Virus record (IMG/VR): IMGVR_UViG_3300034104_006301
Coordinates: 1-37,139 of that record
DNA length: 37,139 nucleotides
Source of the DNA: a virus
Reading direction: 5' to 3' (one strand)
In this document: piece by piece, positions 31,023-35,818 of the stretch
How the letters are laid out: each line of letters opens with the position of its first letter
How positions within the stretch are numbered: position 1 is the stretch's first letter
Made by a program: the position numbers and the translations under genes
The notes under the pieces: model-generated
Database searches by the model: none
The model's input: the letters and a program-made list of their open reading frames with translations, nothing else
What the model was told of the DNA's origin: nothing

Positions 31023-31622
31023 ATGAATTTTTTTGAAAAATATAAAAGGGATGATTTACAAAATTTAATTTACGAAAAAAACCTTTCGTACCGTGAAATT
31101 GGTAAAATTTATGGTGTAAGTGATACATACATTAAAAAAGTGGCAAATAAATTGGGTATATCATTACCTAAAAGAAAAAATTTTAGTTCAAAATTTATAC
31201 CACACAATAAAGGTACTGGTAAAAAAATTAAATGTGAAAATTGTCAAACTGAAATAATAAATCCTTGGAAAAATCAAAAGTACTGTTCAAGGGAATGTAA
31301 CACCAGTTTTAACATAAATGAGAAATATTTGAATTACCAAAAAAATCAAGAATTATACTGTGATGTAGACGTAAATATGGGTTGGATAAAAAAACACATA
31401 TTAAGTGAACAAAAAAATACTTGTACTATTTGTGGAATTGGGGATATTTGGAATAATAAAACAATAGTTTTTATTTTGGACCATATTGATGGTAACGCAC
31501 ATAATAATACTAGAAAAAATTTAAGGTTAATATGTCCAAATTGTGATTCACAACTTGAGACATATAAAAGTAAAAATAAAAATTCAGCTAGAAAGGAGAG
31601 ATATTTAAAAAATTATAAATAA
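31023..31622 (+). CDS. HNH homing-type endonuclease
   Basis: A 199-residue protein. Residues ~12-55 are a helix-turn-helix (LSYREIGKIYGVSDTYIKKV). Residues ~73-100 are a zinc finger (CENCQTEI, CSREC). Residues ~135-185 are the HNH nuclease with a second Cys pair: CTICGIGD, ILDHIDGNAHNNTRKNLRLI, CPNC. The H in LDHIDG and the N in the NN/N positions form the metal site. Such free-standing nucleases nick DNA and spread into neighbouring phage genes. Confidence 0.92.
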   Translation: MNFFEKYKRDDLQNLIYEKNLSYREIGKIYGVSDTYIKKVANKLGISLPKRKNFSSKFIPHNKGTGKKIKCENCQTEIINPWKNQKYCSRECNTSFNINEKYLNYQKNQELYCDVDVNMGWIKKHILSEQKNTCTICGIGDIWNNKTIVFILDHIDGNAHNNTRKNLRLICPNCDSQLETYKSKNKNSARKERYLKNYK

Positions 31623-31648
31623 ATAATAATTAAACCAAAAAAAAGTAT

Positions 31649-31656
31649 TATATTTG
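31649..31656 (+). promoter_or_regulatory. Host-type -7 box
   Basis: TATATTTG, 30 nt before the ATG at 31687. No good -33 TTTG is seen, so the promoter is weak or needs an activator. Confidence 0.4.
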
Positions 31657-31686
31657 TGTATATTATTAATTTAAAACTATATAAAA

Positions 31687-32310
31687 ATGAAAAAACTATT
31701 TATTTTCTTAACTGTAATTTTTTTGGTTTATTGTTGTAATAACCTAGATGAAAACAAAAAAATTGGAACATCTCAAAATGAACTTGATGAATATTTTAAT
31801 GAAGTTGTGGCAAGTTCGGAGTATGACCCAGAAAACCATACAATATCAAAATGGAAAAAAGATGTAAAAATTTTTGTCAAAGGAACAAAAAAACAAAATC
31901 TTATGACAGAACTTAATTCAATTGTAACTGAATTAAATGGTCTTATTGAACCAATTGATATTAAAATTGTAAACAAAGAAAGTGATGCAAATCTTGTTTT
32001 ATTTTTTGGCTCACCAGAAGGGTTTACAAAACTATACCCAAATTTAAAACCATATATGGAAGAAAATTGGGGTCTATTTGAAATATTTGGTGGTGAAGAA
32101 ATCACATCTGGTCGAGTTTTCATTGATATTGTTAGAAATACAGGTTTGGCAGCACAAAAACACGTACTACGAGAAGAACTTACTCAATCACTCGGTCTTT
32201 GCAATGATTCTTATTCATACCCGGAAAGTATTTTTTACCAGGATTGGTCTGAAACAAATGAATATGCCGAAATTGATAAAGAATTGATTAAAATGTTATA
32301 CAACAAATAA
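31687..32310 (+). CDS. DUF2927-like lipoprotein
   Basis: A 207-residue protein. Type II signal KKLFIFLTVIFLVYCC (lipid Cys at 16 or 17). The mature part shows the DUF2927 pattern: WKKDVKIFVKG, a TELN...I motif, ANLVLFFGS and HVLREELTQSLGLCND, followed by YPESIFYQDW. DUF2927 proteins look like inactive or atypical zinc peptidases; the HVLREE-TQ helix replaces HExxH. Expected in the host envelope. It has a host-type -7 box rather than a TATTTAT element. Confidence 0.82.
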   Translation: MKKLFIFLTVIFLVYCCNNLDENKKIGTSQNELDEYFNEVVASSEYDPENHTISKWKKDVKIFVKGTKKQNLMTELNSIVTELNGLIEPIDIKIVNKESDANLVLFFGSPEGFTKLYPNLKPYMEENWGLFEIFGGEEITSGRVFIDIVRNTGLAAQKHVLREELTQSLGLCNDSYSYPESIFYQDWSETNEYAEIDKELIKMLYNK

Positions 32311-32311
32311 T

Positions 32312-32419
32312 ATGGAAGATATTTTTGAAGAACTGCATATTGAGTTCATAAATTCTGAAGAATATTTTTTATATCTTAATGATATTTATCTTTATGAAGA
32401 AAAAGATATTATTAAGTGA
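32312..32419 (+). CDS. Possible very small acidic protein (35 aa)
   Basis: ATG at 32312 begins 1 nt after the preceding stop. The product (MEDIFEELHIEFINSEEYFL then YLYEEKDIIK) is acidic and aromatic. It overlaps the next gene by 26 nt and includes that gene's TATTTAT element, so it may be spurious. Confidence 0.35.
   Translation: MEDIFEELHIEFINSEEYFLYLNDIYLYEEKDIIK
32381..32393 (+). promoter_or_regulatory. TATTTAT promoter element
   Basis: GATATTTATCTTT, directly abutting the ATG at 32394. Confidence 0.45.
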
Positions 32420-32831
32420 AAGTCAACTTATTGAACTTATTAAAAGAATAATTAAAGAAGAAAAATATTCTGAAGAAGATCTTAAATATACCCACCCAAG
32501 AACTGGTGCTGCTTGTAAAATCAAGGTTGCAGAAAACAAGGTAACCAATAGAGAACACTCAAAATTTGGAGCTGTATTACTTTGTGATACTTATGGTGAT
32601 GGCGAATATATGGTGACAGCCGAATTACCGGCGGTTGATGGTCCAACACCAGAATCTGTTAGTGATTTTATTTGTGATAATATTGAGAAAACTTATGAAA
32701 TTTTAGATGATATGTTAACTCAAGATGAAGATTTGATGGAAAATGTCAATCACAGAAGATGGGATATTATTGATGAACCAATTAAATGTGGTTTAGAAAG
32801 ACCAAAAGAAAAAAAATCTTGGAAATATTAA
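32394..32831 (+). CDS. Putative virion protein, LTESDL-type leader
   Basis: A 145-residue protein. Start at 32394 (MKKKILLSESQLIELIKRII, then KEE, giving I-K-E); five residues further upstream would be coded by the promoter element. The body opens with THPRTGAACKIKVAENK and is beta-rich, then acidic (LDDMLTQDEDLMENV) with a basic end. Last protein gene before the tRNA array. Function unknown. Confidence 0.82.
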   Translation: MKKKILLSESQLIELIKRIIKEEKYSEEDLKYTHPRTGAACKIKVAENKVTNREHSKFGAVLLCDTYGDGEYMVTAELPAVDGPTPESVSDFICDNIEKTYEILDDMLTQDEDLMENVNHRRWDIIDEPIKCGLERPKEKKSWKY

Positions 32832-32839
32832 TAAAAAAA

Positions 32840-32870
32840 CTTGTCAATTAAAAAAAATTATCTATCTTTG
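32840..32870 (+). promoter_or_regulatory. Host-type promoter ahead of the tRNA array
   Basis: CTTG 32840-32843, 19-nt spacer, TATCTTTG 32863-32870. Confidence 0.65.
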
Positions 32871-32923
32871 TAACAGAAATTAAAACTTTTAGTAATAATA
32901 GTATATTTATAACAAAACAAAAA

Positions 32924-33034
32924 ATGAAAACAACTAATAAACATATGGTCATTTGTAAACCGAGCACCCAGTGGTCGTTTAATAGCTATAGAACGCTTCG
33001 TTCAGATGTTAGGGCATTTTCATTTATGAGTTGA
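32924..33034 (+). CDS. Possible 36-aa peptide or small RNA between promoter and terminator
   Basis: ORF MKTTNKHMVICKPSTQWSFN, then SYRTLRSDVRAFSFMS. The transcript from 32840 would carry it and stop at 33096. The DNA also forms a GAACG / CGTTC hairpin (near 32990-33002), and composition is less AT-rich than in the protein genes, so an untranslated RNA is equally possible. Confidence 0.35.
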   Translation: MKTTNKHMVICKPSTQWSFNSYRTLRSDVRAFSFMS

Positions 33035-33066
33035 TAAAGATTAACAAAAATAAAAAGGAATATAAG

Positions 33067-33096
33067 ACCCGGACTAAAAACAGTTCGGGTTTTTTA
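33067..33096 (+). terminator. Rho-independent terminator
   Basis: ACCCGGACT / AGTTCGGGT (9 bp, one G-T), loop aaaaac, then TTTTTT. It lies before the first tRNA, so the array needs read-through or processing. Confidence 0.88.
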
Positions 33097-33105
33097 TTTT
33101 ATATT

Positions 33106-33177
33106 GCTTTGTAAGCATTGATGGCGATGCGCCTGACTTGTAATCAGGAGAAATTGGTTCGATTCCGATACGAAGCT
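33106..33177 (+). tRNA. tRNA-Thr(TGT)
   Basis: Acceptor GCTTTGT / ACGAAGC, anticodon arm CCTGA-CTTGTAA-TCAGG, T arm ATTGG-TTCGATT-CCGAT, discriminator T. Confidence 0.93.
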
Positions 33178-33213
33178 CAAAAGAAAAAGTTCTTTGACAT
33201 ATTGGCCTTATAA

Positions 33214-33284
33214 TGTTCTCTCGTCTAATGGCAGGACACACGGTTTTGGTCCGTGGGATTGGGGTTCGAGTCCCTGGAGAACAA
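33214..33284 (+). tRNA. tRNA-Gln(TTG)
   Basis: Acceptor TGTTCTC / GAGAACA (U1-A72, as usual for Gln), anticodon arm CACGG-TTTTGGT-CCGTG, T loop TTCGAGT, discriminator A. Confidence 0.92.
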
Positions 33285-33292
33285 CATAAAAA

Positions 33293-33376
33293 GGAAGTCT
33301 AATTTAACCGGCGTTAAACCTAGTCTTGAAAACTAGTGGTACCGAAAGGTATGGGGATCGGCACCTCAGGCTTCCT
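33293..33376 (+). tRNA. tRNA-Ser(TGA)
   Basis: 84 nt with long variable arm (TACC / GGTA). Acceptor GGAAGTC / GGCTTCC, anticodon arm CTAGT-CTTGAAA-ACTAG. T loop is ATCGGCA: A54 in place of T54. Confidence 0.9.
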
Positions 33377-33386
33377 CCAAAAATAA

Positions 33387-33462
33387 CGGGATGTGGACTA
33401 ATTGGCTAAGTCGCCACTTTTGGGAAGTGGACATCATCTAGGTTCGAGTCCTAGTATCCCGA
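33387..33462 (+). tRNA. tRNA-Pro(TGG)
   Basis: Acceptor CGGGATG / TATCCCG, anticodon arm CCACT-TTTGGGA-AGTGG, T arm CTAGG-TTCGAGT-CCTAG, discriminator A. Confidence 0.93.
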
Positions 33463-33530
33463 CTAATAAATAAACAAATAAAAACAAGTGTTATGGAAAG
33501 TGACAAGAGCGACAAGGTTCGCAAACACAA

Positions 33531-33602
33531 TCCCTCGAAGCTTTAAAGTGAAGCTTTCCGCTTTTAACGGAAAGAAGTCGGAGCGTTACCGTCCGGGGGG
33601 AC
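33531..33602 (+). tRNA. tRNA-Lys(TTT)-like, degenerate
   Basis: Anticodon arm TTCCG-CTTTTAA-CGGAA has the canonical Lys loop. A D-arm-like hairpin GCTT / AAGC precedes it. The outer TCCCTC / GGGGGA (one T-G pair) could be a 6-bp acceptor. The T arm is poor: CGGA / TCCG around a 9-nt loop GCGTTACCG without TTC. It is the only Lys anticodon loop in the array. A further 40 nt upstream (33490-33530) contain GTGTT / AACAC and GCGA / TCGC pairings of unknown meaning. Confidence 0.4.
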
Positions 33603-33611
33603 AAAAAAAAA

Positions 33612-33642
33612 TTTGGTAGATTAAAAAAAAGTATTAACTTTG
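33612..33642 (+). promoter_or_regulatory. Host-type promoter in the tRNA array
   Basis: TTTG 33612-33615, 19-nt spacer, TAACTTTG 33635-33642; 11 nt before tRNA-Val. Shares the extended upstream box TTTGGTAGATTAAAA with 36129. Confidence 0.72.
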
Positions 33643-33653
33643 TAGAAACAAAA

Positions 33654-33724
33654 GCCCCAATGGCGTAATGGGAGCGTGGTAGTATTACAAACTACCGGCG
33701 GTGGTTCGATTCCATCTTGGGGTA
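33654..33724 (+). tRNA. tRNA-Val(TAC)
   Basis: Acceptor GCCCCAA / TTGGGGT, anticodon arm GTAGT-ATTACAA-ACTAC, T loop TTCGATT, discriminator A. Confidence 0.92.
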
Positions 33725-33733
33725 CAAATAGGT

Positions 33734-33848
33734 TGATTAGGGAATGGTATAACGTTAACGTGTCAGTATTCGTGGTTATATCGGAGTTTTAACTGTCAGA
33801 GTAATGCTAATCATAAAAGGGGATGTCCACGGAACCATCTTCCCCTTT
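33734..33848 (+). ncRNA. Unclassified structured RNA between tRNA-Val and tRNA-Tyr
   Basis: TGATTAG (33734-33740) pairs with CTAATCA (33807-33813), 7 bp enclosing 80 nt of tRNA-like size. Inside, GGTATAAC (33746-33753) pairs with GTTATATC (33775-33782). A second hairpin, AAAGGGGA (33816-33823) with TCCCCTTT (33841-33848), follows. No T-arm or anticodon arm is recognisable, so it is not a standard tRNA. Confidence 0.5.
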
Positions 33849-33856
33849 CCTAAACT

Positions 33857-33942
33857 GGGAGAGTTGAGCAATTGGTTGGCTCAGCAGACTGTAAATCTGT
33901 CGTCGTAAGACCTTGGGGGTTCGAGTCCCTCCTCTCCCACCA
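33857..33942 (+). tRNA. tRNA-Tyr(GTA), CCA encoded
   Basis: Acceptor GGGAGAG / CTCTCCC, anticodon arm CAGA-CTGTAAA-TCTG, long variable arm, T loop TTCGAGT, A73 then CCA at 33940-33942. Confidence 0.94.
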
Positions 33943-33946
33943 CAAT

Positions 33947-34019
33947 GGACAAGTAGCTCAATTGGTAGAGCAATCGGCTGTTAACCGATAGGTTACAGGA
34001 TCGTACCCTGTCTTGTCCG
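33947..34019 (+). tRNA. tRNA-Asn(GTT)
   Basis: Acceptor GGACAAG / CTTGTCC, anticodon arm TCGG-CTGTTAA-CCGA. T arm ACAGG-ATCGTAC-CCTGT: A54 and T58 swap the usual T54 and A58. Confidence 0.93.
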
Positions 34020-34025
34020 CAATAA

Positions 34026-34098
34026 GTTCACGTAGCTCAATTGGTAGAGCGCCGATCTGATACGTCGGAGGTAATGGGATCGTAACCCGTCGTGAACA
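34026..34098 (+). tRNA. tRNA-Ile(GAT)
   Basis: Acceptor GTTCACG / CGTGAAC, anticodon arm CCGAT-CTGATAC-GTCGG. T loop ATCGTAA has the same A54/T58 swap as tRNA-Asn. Confidence 0.92.
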
Positions 34099-34102
34099 CT
34101 AC

Positions 34103-34188
34103 GGAAGATAAACCTTGATGGCGATAGGGTCCGCCTGCTAAGCGAGATGTACCCGTAAGGGTATTTGGTTCGATTCCAATGTCTTCCT
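34103..34188 (+). tRNA. tRNA-Ser(GCT)
   Basis: Acceptor GGAAGAT / GTCTTCC, anticodon loop CTGCTAA, long variable arm TACCC / GGGTA, T arm TTGG-TTCGATT-CCAA. Confidence 0.9.
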
Positions 34189-34195
34189 CAAAAAC

Positions 34196-34268
34196 GCCGA
34201 TAGGAAAGGTTTTCGGTCCGGGCTCATATCCTGGATGTCATTGGGTTCGATACCCTTTATCGGTACCA
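34196..34268 (+). tRNA. tRNA-Met(CAT), reduced D arm, CCA encoded
   Basis: Acceptor GCCGATA / TATCGGT, anticodon arm CCGGG-CTCATAT-CCTGG. The D region is only GAAA-GGT-TTTC (3-nt loop). The T stem GGG / CCC lacks two outer pairs. CCA at 34266-34268. It could be elongator Met or an Ile(AUA) tRNA whose C34 is modified. Confidence 0.75.
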
Positions 34269-34271
34269 TAT

Positions 34272-34344
34272 GGTGTGTGTAGCTCAGAGGAAGAGCGGTG
34301 GTTTGTGAAGCCATAGGTCGGGATTTCGATACTCCTCATACACC
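34272..34344 (+). tRNA. tRNA-His(GTG)
   Basis: Extra G at -1 opposite C73 (34272 and 34344), as required by HisRS. Acceptor GTGTGTG / CATACAC, anticodon arm GTGGT-TTGTGAA-GCCAT. T arm weakly paired (GGGATTTCGATACTCC). Confidence 0.85.
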
Positions 34345-34350
34345 CAACAT

Positions 34351-34423
34351 ACCTTCGTAGTTAAATAGAATAGAACCTGTGGCTACGGACCACAAGATGT
34401 GAGTTTGAGTCTCGCCGAAGGCA
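34351..34423 (+). tRNA. tRNA-Arg(ACG)
   Basis: Acceptor CCTTCG / CGAAGG with an A1-C72 mismatch at the end, anticodon arm TGTGG-CTACGGA-CCACA, T arm GTGAG-TTTGAGT-CTCGC (T56 instead of C56). A34 would need deamination to inosine by host TadA. Confidence 0.88.
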
Positions 34424-34424
34424 C

Positions 34425-34597
34425 AAAAGATGATAAGAAGCGTAGAATGACAGACGTGGAGAGACGTGTCGCAAGGGTACAAACTAAGGAAAGGTGTTCA
34501 ATCTTAATTGTATTGATGTAATAACCCAACTCTCTAATGGTGTGTGAAGCTTTGATAGAAGTAGCGGGATTCCTGATAAAGTCATTTATCATCTTTT
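34425..34597 (+). ncRNA. Unclassified structured RNA between two tRNA-Arg genes
   Basis: 173 nt closed by a perfect 12-bp helix, AAAAGATGATAA (34425-34436) with TTATCATCTTTT (34586-34597), continued after a bulge by ATGAC / GTCAT. Inside are ACGT-ggagag-ACGT, a TCAAT / ATTGA hairpin, and a GGGT / ACCC helix. No coding frame of quality, and no RNase P, tmRNA, 6S or group I intron hallmarks that I can see. Confidence 0.55.
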
Positions 34598-34601
34598 ATT
34601 T

Positions 34602-34673
34602 GCCCCTTTCGTATAATGGAAGTACAACGCTCTTCTAAGGCGTCAGGTCGGAGTTCGAGTCTCTGAGGGGGTA
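34602..34673 (+). tRNA. tRNA-Arg(TCT), array copy
   Basis: Acceptor GCCCCTT / AGGGGGT, anticodon arm ACGCT-CTTCTAA-GGCGT, T arm CGGAG-TTCGAGT-CTCTG. Sequence differs from the copy at 30887, so it is not a recent duplicate. Confidence 0.92.
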
Positions 34674-34687
34674 CACTAGAATAAAAA

Positions 34688-34760
34688 GCGTCGTAGCTTA
34701 TGGAAGCGGCAGGCCTCCAAAACCTCGCATGGACATTGGGTTCGATTCCCTGACGACGCG
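34688..34760 (+). tRNA. tRNA-Trp(CCA)
   Basis: Acceptor GCGTCGT / ACGACGC, D stem GCTT / AAGC, anticodon loop CTCCAAA, T loop TTCGATT, discriminator G. The anticodon stem keeps only three pairs (AGG / CCT) with mismatches at both ends, so function is likely but not assured. Confidence 0.8.
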
Positions 34761-34769
34761 CTAAAATAA

Positions 34770-34842
34770 GGACAGGTAGCTCAGTTGGTAGAGCTCAGGA
34801 TTGAAGATCCTGGAGTCGGGGGTTCGACACCCTCCCTGTCCA
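34770..34842 (+). tRNA. tRNA-Phe(GAA)
   Basis: Acceptor GGACAGG / CCTGTCC, anticodon arm CAGGA-TTGAAGA-TCCTG, canonical D arm, T loop TTCGACA, discriminator A. Confidence 0.95.
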
Positions 34843-34859
34843 CAAAAAAAATAGAAACA

Positions 34860-35315
34860 ATGAACAGAGTATTCCGAAAAATAAGTGGTGAATCTGTCCC
34901 AGATATTGTAAAACATACAATTGACATATTAAAAGAATGTCCCTGGATTGAAGTACATATCGGAACTGACTCACAAAACCATAGGCGAAGTACCGTATAT
35001 GTTACAGCAATTGCATACCGGTTCGGAAACCGTGGGGTTCATTACGTTTATCACAAACAAAAAGTAAAAAAGATAAAAGATAAATGGACAAGATTATGGA
35101 ATGAGGCTGATTATTCAATTGAAGTTGCCGAATGGTTAACACAAAAAGTGAATGTGAAAGTTGAAATTGATTTGGATTACAATAGTGATGAAAAACATTT
35201 TAGTTCAAAATTAGTTCAACCGGCTGTTGGTTGGGCCGCATCACTGGGGTATAAAACAAACATTAAACCCCATAATCAAATTGCAACAAAAGCGGCAGAT
35301 CATCACTGCCGTTAA
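34860..35315 (+). CDS. RNase H-fold protein, YkuK (DUF458)-like
   Basis: A 151-residue protein. Start at 34860; the 25 codons upstream lie in tRNA-Phe. Residues ~30-60 show IEVHIGTDSQNHR and TVYVTAIAYRF, the first strands of an RNase H fold with the Asp in GTDSQ as the likely metal ligand. Later KVEIDLDYNSDEKH and a final AADHHCR match the YkuK family's closing Asp. The family is linked to RNA or nucleic-acid handling, but its substrate is not settled. Its place inside the array suggests a role with tRNA. Confidence 0.82.
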   Translation: MNRVFRKISGESVPDIVKHTIDILKECPWIEVHIGTDSQNHRRSTVYVTAIAYRFGNRGVHYVYHKQKVKKIKDKWTRLWNEADYSIEVAEWLTQKVNVKVEIDLDYNSDEKHFSSKLVQPAVGWAASLGYKTNIKPHNQIATKAADHHCR

Positions 35316-35320
35316 TATAT

Positions 35321-35392
35321 GGTCCTATGGCCGAGAGACTTAGGCACCGGTCTGCAAAACCGGTTAGATTGGTTTGATTCCAATTAGGACCT
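35321..35392 (+). tRNA. tRNA-Cys(GCA)
   Basis: Acceptor GGTCCTA / TAGGACC, anticodon arm CCGGT-CTGCAAA-ACCGG, T loop TTTGATT (T56), discriminator T as usual for Cys. Confidence 0.94.
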
Positions 35393-35399
35393 CAAAAAT

Positions 35400-35473
35400 G
35401 CCCTTATGGCGGAATAGGTATACGCGTGTGATTTAGGATCACAATTTTGCAGGTTCGAGCCCTGCTAGGGGTA
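35400..35473 (+). tRNA. tRNA-Leu(TAG) with short variable loop
   Basis: 74 nt. Acceptor GCCCTTA / TAGGGGT, D arm with AATAGGTATA, anticodon arm TGTGA-TTTAGGA-TCACA, variable loop only ATTTT, T arm GCAGG-TTCGAGC-CCTGC. Bacterial Leu tRNAs normally have a long variable arm. Confidence 0.88.
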
Positions 35474-35492
35474 CAAAAAATTTAAAAAAAAC

Positions 35493-35522
35493 TTGACACT
35501 TTTAAAAAGTATCATATATTTA
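35493..35522 (+). promoter_or_regulatory. Host-type promoter, imperfect
   Basis: TTG at 35493-35495, 19-nt spacer, TATATTTA 35515-35522 (last base departs from TTTG). It also contains a TATTTAT-like core. Confidence 0.45.
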
Positions 35523-35545
35523 TAAAACAAATTAAAAAAACACAA

Positions 35546-35614
35546 ATGAAAAATTTACACATATTATTGATAGGGGGCGATTTAGCTGAGGCAACTTTCA
35601 AGGAGAGGGTGTAA
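35546..35614 (+). CDS. Possible 22-aa peptide or small RNA
   Basis: ORF MKNLHILLIGGDLAEATFKE then RV, between the promoter at 35493 and the terminator at 35638, mirroring the arrangement at 32924. The hydrophobic-acidic peptide has no known match; a short non-coding transcript is an alternative. Confidence 0.3.
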   Translation: MKNLHILLIGGDLAEATFKERV

Positions 35615-35637
35615 TATTTTATACATATGAAATTCGG

Positions 35638-35667
35638 AACCCCTCTCTAACAAAGAGGGGTTTTTTT
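35638..35667 (+). terminator. Rho-independent terminator
   Basis: CCCCTCT / AGAGGGG stem, loop ctaacaa, T7. Confidence 0.9.
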
Positions 35668-35692
35668 GTTCTTTGACATTTTGGTGAATTAA

Positions 35693-35772
35693 GGTCCGGT
35701 GGTGAAATTGGTATACACGCTGCATTTAAGCTGCAGTCCATTGGGTTGTGGGTTCGAGTCCCACCCGGACTA
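35693..35772 (+). tRNA. tRNA-Leu(TAA)
   Basis: 80 nt. Acceptor GGTCCGG / CCGGACT, anticodon arm CTGCA-TTTAAGC-TGCAG, short class II variable region TCCATTGGGTT, T arm GTGGG-TTCGAGT-CCCAC. Confidence 0.93.
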
Positions 35773-35782
35773 CAAAAATAAA

Positions 35783-35814
35783 TTTGGTAAATTAAAAAAT
35801 TATTTATACTTTTG
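35783..35814 (+). promoter_or_regulatory. Host-type promoter
   Basis: TTTG 35783-35786, 20-nt spacer, TACTTTTG 35807-35814. The start codon at 35819 coincides with the expected start of transcription. Confidence 0.65.
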
Positions 35815-35818
35815 TCTT

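Noticed and set aside
119-32393. Calling the TATTTAT element a T4 late promoter
   Set aside because: The sense strand reads TATTTAT rather than TATAAATA, and no sigma factor is visible here; only a functional analogy is proposed.
34383-34592. A 69-codon minus-strand frame
   Set aside because: It covers tRNA-Arg(ACG) and the structured RNA and matches nothing.
34425-34597. Group I intron or RNase P RNA
   Set aside because: None of the conserved core sequences of either class are visible, and the flanking tRNAs are intact.
34785-34859. N-terminal extension of the RNase H-fold gene
   Set aside because: The 25 codons lie inside tRNA-Phe; the internal ATG at 34860 fits the family start.
35400-35473. 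tRNA with anticodon TAG taken as an amber suppressor
   Set aside because: TAG as anticodon reads CUA (Leu); a suppressor of UAG would need CTA.
35699-35818. N-terminal extension of the 35819 gene
   Set aside because: It lies in tRNA-Leu(TAA) and its promoter; the ATG at 35819 is preferred.
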